Source of the DNA: a virus
Reading direction: 5' to 3' (one strand)
IMG/VR virus record: IMGVR_UViG_3300018416_000150
Span: 1-20,463 of that record
Length of the DNA: 20,463 nucleotides
The translations under genes and the position numbers were made by a program. The notes beneath the pieces were generated by a model, which worked only from the letters and a program-made list of their open reading frames with translations, did no database searches and was not told the origin of the DNA. This document shows, piece after piece, positions 14,436-20,463 of this stretch; positions within the stretch are counted from its first letter, which is position 1, and each line of letters begins with the position of its first letter.

Positions 14436-15874
14436 TCGCTAAAGCAGACGAAGTATACCTATTCATATCAGCAGAAGATTCAATCAGAAAAGAACTTTCA
14501 GAATTCTTTAAGTTCAAAGTCCCTGGTGCTAGTTTCATACCTGCTGTTCGTAAAAGATTTTGGGACGGATACATTCGTCTATTCAATCTTAATACCAATA
14601 AATTATATCTAGGACTATTTTCATATCTCAAAGAGTTTTGTGAAGATAGAGGATATACTATTGAAGGATACGAACCCGACAAAGATACATTTACAATAGA
14701 AAGATATCAAGAAATTGTACAAGACATACCTTTAGAACTTAGAGAATATCAAAAAGAAGCAATTGCCTACGCAGCACATAATCAAAAATGTATATTAGTA
14801 TCTCCAACAGCTTCAGGTAAATCATTAATCATATACAGTCTTATTCGATATAACTTTTTAAAGAAGAACAAGAAAGCATTAGTGATAGTACCGACAACTT
14901 CACTTGTTGAACAAATGGCTAAAGATTTCAAAGACTATGGTTTTCGAGGTGAGATAGCAAAGATATATGGTGGTGACAAAGAATCAGATGCACCTATTGT
15001 AGTTACAACATGGCAATCAATGATGAGAATGCCAAAAGGATTTGGTAATCAATTTGGTATGGTGATTGGTGATGAAGCACATTTATTTCAAGCTAAGTCA
15101 TTAACGAAGATAATGGAATCACTTACAGAAGTAAAATATAAAATAGGTACAACAGGTACACTACAAGAAACAAAGACACATAAATTACAATTAGAAGGTA
15201 TGTTTGGACCAGCTTACTTTGTAACAACATCAGCTGATCTAATGGAAGCAGGTACACTTGCACAACTTGATATTCAAGCACTAGTGTTATCTTATTGTGA
15301 AGAAGAAAGAAAACTAGTCAGTAAAATGACTTATCAAGAAGAAATGGATTGGATTGTAAGAAATGATAAACGAAACAATTTTATCAACAATCTAGTTAAA
15401 GATTTAAAAGGTAATACATTAGTACTGTTTCAATTTGTAGAGAAACATGGTAAACCTTTATTCAAACTATTAAATGAGTTAGATAGAAAAGTGTTTTTTG
15501 TTTTCGGTGGTACTGATACAGTAGATAGAGAAAGAGTTAGAGAAATCGTGGAAAAAGAAAAAGATGCAGTTATTGTAGCATCGTTTGGTACATTTTCTAC
15601 AGGTATCAATATAAAAAGACTACATAATGTAGTATTTGCGTCTCCTAGTAAGAGTAGGATTCGTAATTTACAATCAATAGGTAGAGGATTGAGAAAATCA
15701 GAAGATAAAGATAAAGTTACATTGTATGATATAGCAGATGATCTTTCATGGAAGAAAAACATGAATTATACGCTCAATCACTTTTCAGAAAGAATAAATA
15801 TCTATAGTACAGAGAAATTTAACTATGAAATACATTCAGTAAGGATACCAGCAAATGCCAACCATAGACCATGA
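14408..15874 (+). CDS. uvsW: UvsW DNA/RNA helicase
   Basis: Superfamily 2 helicase that unwinds R-loops and branched recombination and replication intermediates (RecG-like role in T4). From ATG 14408 (488 residues; T4 about 503): an N-terminal DNA-binding part with RKRFWDGYIRLFN (49-60), then Q-region LREYQKEAI, Walker A SPTASGKS (132-139), VVTTWQS (198-204), DEAH box (222-225), GTTGT (247-251), and in the second domain GTFSTGINIK (394-403) and motif VI QSIGRGLRK (422-430). The C-terminus EKFNYEIHSVRI parallels T4 EKFNYVMKTV. A TTG at 14375 could add 11 residues, but ATG 14408 gives the family-like N-terminus. It overlaps the next gene by 20 bases. Confidence 0.94.
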   Translation: MAKIHGRVVVAKADEVYLFISAEDSIRKELSEFFKFKVPGASFIPAVRKRFWDGYIRLFNLNTNKLYLGLFSYLKEFCEDRGYTIEGYEPDKDTFTIERYQEIVQDIPLELREYQKEAIAYAAHNQKCILVSPTASGKSLIIYSLIRYNFLKKNKKALVIVPTTSLVEQMAKDFKDYGFRGEIAKIYGGDKESDAPIVVTTWQSMMRMPKGFGNQFGMVIGDEAHLFQAKSLTKIMESLTEVKYKIGTTGTLQETKTHKLQLEGMFGPAYFVTTSADLMEAGTLAQLDIQALVLSYCEEERKLVSKMTYQEEMDWIVRNDKRNNFINNLVKDLKGNTLVLFQFVEKHGKPLFKLLNELDRKVFFVFGGTDTVDRERVREIVEKEKDAVIVASFGTFSTGINIKRLHNVVFASPSKSRIRNLQSIGRGLRKSEDKDKVTLYDIADDLSWKKNMNYTLNHFSERINIYSTEKFNYEIHSVRIPANANHRP

Positions 15875-16322
15875 CACTAAATATCAGTATCTAAGATTAT
15901 ATGATGGGAAAGAAATATTTGCAATGGTGAGAGATATAGGTAACGAATTAGAATTACATTTTCCGATGAACATAATGTGTAAACCAGCTATGTCTGGTGG
16001 AGTAACAATTCATCTTGGACCTTTCATACCTTTTACAACCGATGATACTGTAACCATAGATATAAATGATGTAGTTGTTCGAACAAGTATTACAGATCAA
16101 TTTATAGGATTTTATGACGAAGCATGCACGGCATGGTTAGACATGAGAGAAAATGATACTATTGAAATAAAATCAACAAAACAAGATTTCCAAGAGCAAC
16201 AAAAACAATTAACTTCTTTAATAGAAGATAGAATGAAAAGGATGAATTGGGAAGACTATCCAGAAGAGGAAGACTTATTTGAATATGAAAATCTCCCAGG
16301 ACCAAAAGAAACGATACATTGA
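15855..16322 (+). CDS. Small protein with possible Sm-like beta barrel, paralogue candidate of 18285-18557
   Basis: A 155-residue protein of unknown function. Residues ~12-95 are strand-rich (YLRLYDGKEIFAMVRD, then LELHFPMNIMCKP, GGVTIHLGPFIPFT, DTVTIDINDVVV, FIGFYDEA) and line up end to end with the 90-residue protein at 18285-18557: L-x-x-G-(E/K), (I/L)..A.L.D or V.D, P...I, G..(V/I).L.P, TI/TL...(I/V)V, then L/I...Y.E. That layout suggests a small beta barrel, perhaps Sm-like, but this is inference. The last ~50 residues are helical and end in a very acidic tail (DYPEEEDLFEYE). AAGGA near 15841 is a plausible ribosome site. It lies between uvsW and gene 55 in the replication and transcription block. 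Confidence 0.6.
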   Translation: MPTIDHDTKYQYLRLYDGKEIFAMVRDIGNELELHFPMNIMCKPAMSGGVTIHLGPFIPFTTDDTVTIDINDVVVRTSITDQFIGFYDEACTAWLDMRENDTIEIKSTKQDFQEQQKQLTSLIEDRMKRMNWEDYPEEEDLFEYENLPGPKETIH

Positions 16323-16326
16323 TTTG

Positions 16327-16365
16327 ATAATATATATTTCATTATTCTCTTATATAATATATATT
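16327..16365 (+). repeat. AT-rich intergenic block with two 12-bp direct repeats
   Basis: ATAATATATATT occurs at 16327-16338 and again at 16354-16365, each containing the palindrome AATATATATT. They sit in a gap (16323-16428) that is nearly pure A/T for its first 50 bases. TATAAT at 16353-16358 is a possible -10 box but no -35 is well spaced from it. The block could be a promoter region or a DNA unwinding or protein-binding site; the rest of the gap shows nothing clear. Confidence 0.45.
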
Positions 16366-16428
16366 CTCTTTTCTGCGAACTAACATATTCATTTTACAGT
16401 ATGAATCCAGATCCGTCAAGCGGTATTT

Positions 16429-16665
16429 ATGAAAAAACCTAAAAAAAAGTACATTCATGTAAATCAACATAAAATCCGTGCTAATAAGAAGCATGGGACT
16501 AATGAACCTGTTATTACTATAAAAGAAGGTAGTACAAATACCTATTGCCACGAAGTTAAGATATTAGGTGAGAGTACAGTTAGATATGGTGGTAATGAGA
16601 AACCAATACTACCTTGTGGTGCAAGAGTGGTCATTGAAACCACAGCAGACATAGAAATAGCTTGA
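16429..16665 (+). CDS. Small basic conserved-looking protein of unknown function
   Basis: A 78-residue protein with a very basic N-terminus (KKPKKKYIHVNQHKIRANKK) followed by a strand-rich half (NEPVITIKEGSTN, HEVKILGESTVRYGG, CGARVVIETTADIEI). It resembles small hypothetical proteins I associate with marine T4-like phages, but I cannot name a function. The basic arm suggests nucleic-acid binding. Two cysteines (CHEVKIL and PCGARV) are present, too few for a zinc site alone. No good ribosome site precedes the ATG. The stop codon overlaps the -35 box of the gene 55 promoter. The uninterrupted frame and full coverage of the gap before gene 55 support it as real. Confidence 0.65.
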   Translation: MKKPKKKYIHVNQHKIRANKKHGTNEPVITIKEGSTNTYCHEVKILGESTVRYGGNEKPILPCGARVVIETTADIEIA

Positions 16666-16689
16666 CCTATCAAGGTTCTGTAGTAAAAT
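16662..16689 (+). promoter_or_regulatory. Sigma70-like promoter upstream of gene 55
   Basis: TTGACC (16662-16667), 16-base spacer, TAAAAT (16684-16689), six bases, then the ATG at 16696, so the start would fall on or next to the start codon. An inverted repeat ACCT-N4-AGGT (16665-16676) lies within the promoter, as it does in the uvsY promoter. Host-polymerase transcription of the late sigma gene before late genes makes biological sense. Confidence 0.65.
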
Positions 16690-16695
16690 AGATAT

Positions 16696-17220
16696 ATGAC
16701 TAGACAAAAAAGACAAACCAAAGAATCAGTTCATTATGTAAACAATAAAGAGTTTACTGCAGCAATTATCGAACATAATCATGCTTGTAGAAAAGCTGAA
16801 AAAGATGGTGTAGAAAAACCTAGAGTATCAGAATACATTGGTGAATGTATATACAAGATCGCTACTAGATTATCTACTAAACCTAATTTTATCAATTATT
16901 CGTATCGTGATGAAATGATATGTGATGGTATCGAAAATTGTCTACAATACATTGAAAACTTTAACGAAGAAAAATCACAAAATGCATTTGCCTATGTAAC
17001 TCAAATTATATACTTTGCGTTTTTGAGAAGAATACATAAAGAAAAGAAACAAGCAGCGATAAAACAAAGAAGTATTGAACAAGCAGGTGTTTTGTTTGAT
17101 ACTTTAGATACCATGGACGGTGACACGAAAGGTATGACTAACTCTTTTGTAGATTATTTACAAGAGAATATGAATCCTATAAATTATAAACCTCGTGGTT
17201 CAAAGAAAAAAGACACTTAA
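16696..17220 (+). CDS. gp55: Late-transcription sigma factor gp55
   Basis: Small sigma that directs host RNA polymerase to TATAAATA promoters, coupled to replication through the sliding clamp. Length 174 (T4 185). The region 2-like core matches T4: YVNNKEFTAAIIE (14-26), RDEMICDGIENCLQYIENFN (71-90), then NAFAYVTQIIYFAFLRRIHKEK (96-117). SFVDYLQENM (150-159) resembles the hydrophobic-acidic clamp-binding end of T4 gp55 (LDFLYE), but here it is followed by a 15-residue tail with many Lys/Arg (ending PRGSKKKDT). It is transcribed from a sigma70-like promoter, apparently without a leader or Shine-Dalgarno sequence. Gene 47 starts six bases after the stop. Confidence 0.93.
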   Translation: MTRQKRQTKESVHYVNNKEFTAAIIEHNHACRKAEKDGVEKPRVSEYIGECIYKIATRLSTKPNFINYSYRDEMICDGIENCLQYIENFNEEKSQNAFAYVTQIIYFAFLRRIHKEKKQAAIKQRSIEQAGVLFDTLDTMDGDTKGMTNSFVDYLQENMNPINYKPRGSKKKDT

Positions 17221-17226
17221 TACATT

Positions 17227-18288
17227 ATGAAAATAGCTTTGCTGAACGACACGCATTGTGGAGTTCGAAACAACAATCAAATGTTTGCAGAGTATCAAGG
17301 TAGATTTTATAAAGAAATCTTCTTTCCATACTTAGACAAACATAATATTAAAAACATTATACATCTTGGTGATTATTTTGATCGTAGACGAGATGTAAAC
17401 TTCTATTCATTACATAAGAACTATGAACACTTCATAGAACCTATGAGAGAAAGAGGGATTACTATGGACTTAATTGTCGGTAATCATGATATCTATTTCA
17501 AATCAACAAATGAATTGAACAGTCCAGACTATCTTTTAAATTTTGATAATGTCAATGTATACAAAGATCCAATAACAAAAGATTATGATGGTTTAGAAAT
17601 AGCTCTTTTACCTTGGATCAATTCTGAAAATGAAGAAGAAGTAGAAGAATTTTTACAATTAACAACAGCACCTTTTGTGATGTCTCACTTAGAAGTTAAT
17701 GGTGGTATGATGTCACCCGGACATTATCATGGTGGTGGTACACCTCAATCTTGGTTTGAAAGATTCGAACAAGTATTCTCAGGTCACTTTCATCATAAAT
17801 CACAATTAGGTAATATCAGATATTTTGGGTCACAAATGGAGTTCACTTGGAATGACTTTGGTGACGACAAATATTTTCATGTCTTTGATACAGAGACAAG
17901 AGAAATAGAAATGATAAAGAATCCTCTCAAGATGTTTCATAAAGTATTCTATGATGATACAAACGAAACATTAATGAGTATTAAGAAAAAAGATTTTAGT
18001 CATTTAGAAAATACATTCGTAAAAGTTATTGTTACGAATAAAAATGAACCTTACTGGTTTGATGTGTTTGTTGAAGAACTATTAAAAGCAGGTCCAGCTG
18101 ATTTAAAAGTGGTAGAAGATCATAGTAATTTAGATGTTCTAAACGAAGACGAATTAGTTGGTGATGCAGAAGATACATTAACAATACTTACAAAACATAT
18201 CGACAGTTTAAACATAGATGGAGACAAGGCAAAACTGGATGCTCTAATGAGATCATTGTATACAGAAAGTCTTGATATTTTAGTATGA
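17227..18288 (+). CDS. gp47: Recombination nuclease subunit gp47 (Mre11/SbcD-like)
   Basis: Metallophosphoesterase nuclease that pairs with gp46 to resect DNA ends for recombination-dependent replication and to degrade host DNA. All phosphoesterase motifs are visible: DTH (8-10), GDYFDRR (48-54), GNHD (85-88), SHLEVNG with the motif IV His (153-159) and GHFHH (186-190), followed by GSQMEFTWND, typical of the capping region. Length 353 (T4 339). No Shine-Dalgarno sequence lies before the ATG, six bases after gene 55. The stop overlaps the next start by four bases (ATGA), and two small genes separate it from its partner gene 46. Confidence 0.96.
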   Translation: MKIALLNDTHCGVRNNNQMFAEYQGRFYKEIFFPYLDKHNIKNIIHLGDYFDRRRDVNFYSLHKNYEHFIEPMRERGITMDLIVGNHDIYFKSTNELNSPDYLLNFDNVNVYKDPITKDYDGLEIALLPWINSENEEEVEEFLQLTTAPFVMSHLEVNGGMMSPGHYHGGGTPQSWFERFEQVFSGHFHHKSQLGNIRYFGSQMEFTWNDFGDDKYFHVFDTETREIEMIKNPLKMFHKVFYDDTNETLMSIKKKDFSHLENTFVKVIVTNKNEPYWFDVFVEELLKAGPADLKVVEDHSNLDVLNEDELVGDAEDTLTILTKHIDSLNIDGDKAKLDALMRSLYTESLDILV

Positions 18289-18557
18289 TAAAAATAATAC
18301 AATTAATAACAGGTGAAATGCTAATTGCTGATTTGAAAGATAATGAAATAGAGAATCCTTTATTCATTCATCAACAAGCAGTTGAAGGTCAAGGACCAAA
18401 AGTAAATCTCTATCCATACAATATTCTAGGAGAAGGTAATATTACACTTAATCCAGATAGTATTGTATGGACAGTTGATCCCGAACAGAGATTACTTAAT
18501 CAATACCAAGAAACATTTAGTAAAGTAATCACACCACCAACACCGAAAGTAGTATAA
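18285..18557 (+). CDS. Small beta-rich protein, possible Sm-like fold, between genes 47 and 46
   Basis: A 90-residue protein beginning IKIIQLITGEMLIADL and continuing with NPLFIHQQAV, GPKVNLYPYNIL, NITLNPDSIVWTVDPEQRLL. The opening L-x-TGE-x-(L/I)-x-A strand-turn-strand and the compact all-beta pattern recall Sm/Lsm-like proteins; this is inference, with no catalytic residues to confirm it. It parallels the protein at 15855-16322. It overlaps gene 47 by four bases (ATGA) and the next gene by one base, so it is co-translated within the gp47-gp46 unit. It ends in a proline/lysine tail (PPTPKVV). Confidence 0.65.
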   Translation: MIKIIQLITGEMLIADLKDNEIENPLFIHQQAVEGQGPKVNLYPYNILGEGNITLNPDSIVWTVDPEQRLLNQYQETFSKVITPPTPKVV

Positions 18558-18763
18558 TGGAACATAGAGTCTGTTACGCAGGGGAATGGGTATGCGAGGG
18601 ACATACTTTGACTTTTGAAATATTTGATGATGATACAGTAATGATCAGAGAATTTTATACTGTAAAAGGTAAAGAAGTTACATCACATCAAAGAGTAGAT
18701 TTAGATAAGGCAATAGATTACCAAGAGAGGTACATCAAATTAGGGTATGATAAAGTTTCATAA
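18557..18763 (+). CDS. Unknown 68-residue protein between genes 47 and 46
   Basis: Unrecognised. The product is a compact, mostly beta N-terminal part (HRVCYAGEWVCEGHTLTFEI, DDTVMIREFYTV) with a helical end (LDKAIDYQERYIKLGYDKV). Two cysteines lie in the pattern C-x6-C. It has no signal peptide or membrane segment. The start overlaps the upstream stop by one base (TAATG) and the end overlaps gene 46 by 17 bases, so it is embedded in the gp47-gp46 translational unit, which argues that it is expressed. A small accessory of the nuclease or a regulator are both possible; nothing in the sequence decides. Confidence 0.6.
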   Translation: MEHRVCYAGEWVCEGHTLTFEIFDDDTVMIREFYTVKGKEVTSHQRVDLDKAIDYQERYIKLGYDKVS

Positions 18764-20462
18764 AGTTAGATACAAAAATTTTCTATCGACAGGTAATGAA
18801 TTTACAGAGATAGATTTATCAAGAAAGAAAACATCACTTATAATCGGTGCAAATGGATCCGGTAAATCAACATTACTTGACGCTTTGACATTTGGTTTGT
18901 TTGGTCGTGCTTTTAGAAAGATACCAAAAACAGCTTTGATTAATTCTATAAATCAAAAACAAACTGTAGTCGAAGTAGAATTTCAGATTGGTAGAAATCG
19001 TTATCGTGTAATGAGAAGTATCAAACCTAATAAGTTTGAGATATATCGTGACGGTAAAATGTTACATCAGGATGCATCTGTTAGAGATTATCAAGCAATA
19101 TTAGAACAACAAATACTTAAACTAAATTACAAGTCATTTACTCAAGTAGTTGTTCTTGGTTCTTCAACATTCACACCTTTCATGCAATTGAATACACCAG
19201 AAAGAAGAGCTATCATTGAAGATATACTTGACATACAAATCTTTTCTGTAATGAAAGATTGTTTAAAACAAAGATCATCAACATTAAACAATGAACAAAG
19301 AGAAGTAAGAAATAATATCAAGATCGGTGAAGCAAAGATTCAAGGTCAAGAAGAAGCAATGAAACGATTAGAAGAAAATCGTGATGAAATGATTGAGAAA
19401 CTTTCGAAAGATGTACTAGAACATGAAACTCAAGTCTTAGAACATAAAAATAATATTCGAGCTGATATGGACAATGTAAAAACTTGTATGAATCTAATAC
19501 AAGATGAAGATGCGGTTCGTAAATCACTTCAAACAATGTTGAATGATGAAAAAGATTTTGAGAATGAAAGACGAAAGTTTATTAAAGAATTAAAGTTTTA
19601 TGAAGACAATGATGAATGTCCAACCTGTGAACAAGTTATTGATTCAAATCACAAAGAACATATTTGTAATGACAGAACTATAAACATCAAAGAACTTGAT
19701 CAAAGACTTACTACACATAGTGAGACTATACAGAGAATCAATGAAAGACTTGAAGAAATAAATGAAGTTCATAAAGAAATAGCTGAGTCTCAGAAAATGA
19801 TTCAAAAAGAACAAAATCTCATAGACACTAATGAAAAGTATATTGATAAATTAGAAGGTCAAATTCTAGAACTTACAAAACAAGAACATACAGAAGATGA
19901 TAAAGATAAACTAGAGAAGTATCGAAAAGCATTAGAACTTTTACAAGGTATGGATGCTGAGATATCAGATAGTAAACATTATCATGATCTAGCTGAAATA
20001 TTGTTGAGAGATAGTGGTATCAAAACTAAAATTATTAGACAGTATTTACCAATCATGAATAAGTTAATCAATAAATATTTAGCTAGCATGGAGTTCTTTG
20101 TACAGTTTGAACTTGATGAAGAATTCAATGAAGAAATAAAATCTAGATATAGAGACAACTTTTCATATTCATCATTTAGTGAAGGTGAAAAAATGAGAAT
20201 TGATTTATCACTTTTATTCACATGGAGAGCTGTTGCTAAGTTAAAGAATTCAGTAAATACAAATCTATTGATTCTTGATGAAGTATTTGATAGTTCACTT
20301 GATGAAGGTGGTACAGACGAATTCTTAAAAATTCTACATACACTAGATGATAATACTAATACATTTATTATTTCACATAAAGGTGAAAGTATGAATGAGA
20401 AATTTAATAACATTATTGAGTTCGAAAAGACCAATAACTTTAGTAAGATAAAAGAGCGATGA
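18747..20462 (+). CDS. gp46: Recombination nuclease ATPase subunit gp46 (Rad50/SbcC-like)
   Basis: SMC-family ATPase partner of gp47. It has Walker A GANGSGKS (34-41), a Q-loop near FTQVVVLGSS (131-140), a coiled coil of about 250 residues interrupted by a zinc-hook CPTC (291-294) with further Cys/His in HKEHIC (302-307), then the signature FSEGEK (477-482), Walker B LLILDE (507-512), D-loop region FDSSLDEGG and the switch His in IISHKG. At 571 residues it matches T4 (560), and the coil is short, as in phage Rad50 proteins. The TGA stop at 20460-20462 is inside the window, so the gene is complete. The start overlaps the previous gene by 17 bases and has only an adjacent AGGG. Confidence 0.96.
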   Translation: MIKFHKVRYKNFLSTGNEFTEIDLSRKKTSLIIGANGSGKSTLLDALTFGLFGRAFRKIPKTALINSINQKQTVVEVEFQIGRNRYRVMRSIKPNKFEIYRDGKMLHQDASVRDYQAILEQQILKLNYKSFTQVVVLGSSTFTPFMQLNTPERRAIIEDILDIQIFSVMKDCLKQRSSTLNNEQREVRNNIKIGEAKIQGQEEAMKRLEENRDEMIEKLSKDVLEHETQVLEHKNNIRADMDNVKTCMNLIQDEDAVRKSLQTMLNDEKDFENERRKFIKELKFYEDNDECPTCEQVIDSNHKEHICNDRTINIKELDQRLTTHSETIQRINERLEEINEVHKEIAESQKMIQKEQNLIDTNEKYIDKLEGQILELTKQEHTEDDKDKLEKYRKALELLQGMDAEISDSKHYHDLAEILLRDSGIKTKIIRQYLPIMNKLINKYLASMEFFVQFELDEEFNEEIKSRYRDNFSYSSFSEGEKMRIDLSLLFTWRAVAKLKNSVNTNLLILDEVFDSSLDEGGTDEFLKILHTLDDNTNTFIISHKGESMNEKFNNIIEFEKTNNFSKIKER

Positions 20463-20463
20463 T

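Noticed and set aside
16401-16442. 13-codon ATG frame overlapping the start of the 78-residue gene
   Set aside because: It could be a leader peptide, but there is no ribosome site and no conservation can be judged; too short to support.
19982-20434. Reverse-strand open frame of 150 codons opposite gene 46
   Set aside because: It overlies the conserved signature and Walker B of gp46 and has no recognisable features.
1-20463. tRNA genes, CRISPR arrays, insertion sequences, homing endonucleases or introns
   Set aside because: Genes are almost contiguous, no cloverleaf or array repeats were seen, and core genes such as 17, 18, 20, 23 and 46 are uninterrupted.

Overview
The window is a contiguous block of the core genome of a T4-like contractile-tailed phage (myovirus). 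Every convincing gene is on the + strand. The genes are AT-rich, use AGA heavily for arginine, and are tightly packed with many 1-30 nt overlaps. Gene order (14-15-16-17-18-19-20-67-68?-21-22-23-3-uvsY-uvsW-55-47-46) and the protein sequences point to the marine T4-like group (cyanophage or pelagiphage type) rather than enteric T4 itself. No photosynthesis gene, tRNA, integrase, transposon or CRISPR array is visible, so the host cannot be fixed from this window; an AT-rich marine bacterium is a reasonable guess.

Layout. 1-621: 3' end of a tail-fibre or appendage gene ending in an S74-type self-cleaving chaperone domain. 666-4607: neck and packaging genes (gp14, gp15, small and large terminase). 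4608-4701: a regulatory gap with two T4-type late promoters, each followed at its predicted start by a strong inverted repeat, ahead of the tail sheath gene. 4702-7225: tail sheath and tail tube. 7258-13024: head module (portal, a 57-residue gp67-like core protein, a gp68-position protein, gp21 protease, gp22 scaffold, gp23 major capsid), closed by a UUCG-loop intrinsic terminator. 13103-13956: a late promoter, an unknown 92-residue protein and a gp19-related tail completion protein (gp3). 13958-20462: replication, recombination and transcription genes (uvsY, uvsW, late sigma factor gp55, gp47/gp46 nuclease) mixed with small conserved-looking unknown genes.

How it works together. gp55 would direct RNA polymerase to the TATAAATA promoters seen ahead of genes 16, 18 (two), 20, 22 and the 92-residue gene. 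gp20, gp67, gp22 and gp23 build the prohead, gp21 matures it (a good cleavage site is visible in gp23), gp16/gp17 package DNA, gp14/gp15/gp3 finish neck and tail, and gp18/gp19 form sheath and tube. UvsY, UvsW and gp46/gp47 act in recombination-dependent replication.

Most interesting points: promoters placed so that transcripts of genes 16, 20, uvsY, 55 and the 92-residue gene would begin at or within a base or two of the start codon, with no Shine-Dalgarno sequence; a shared sigma70-like promoter element ahead of uvsY and gene 55; two small proteins that look like distant copies of one another; a short gp67-like gene; and a gp55 whose probable clamp-binding motif is followed by a basic tail.
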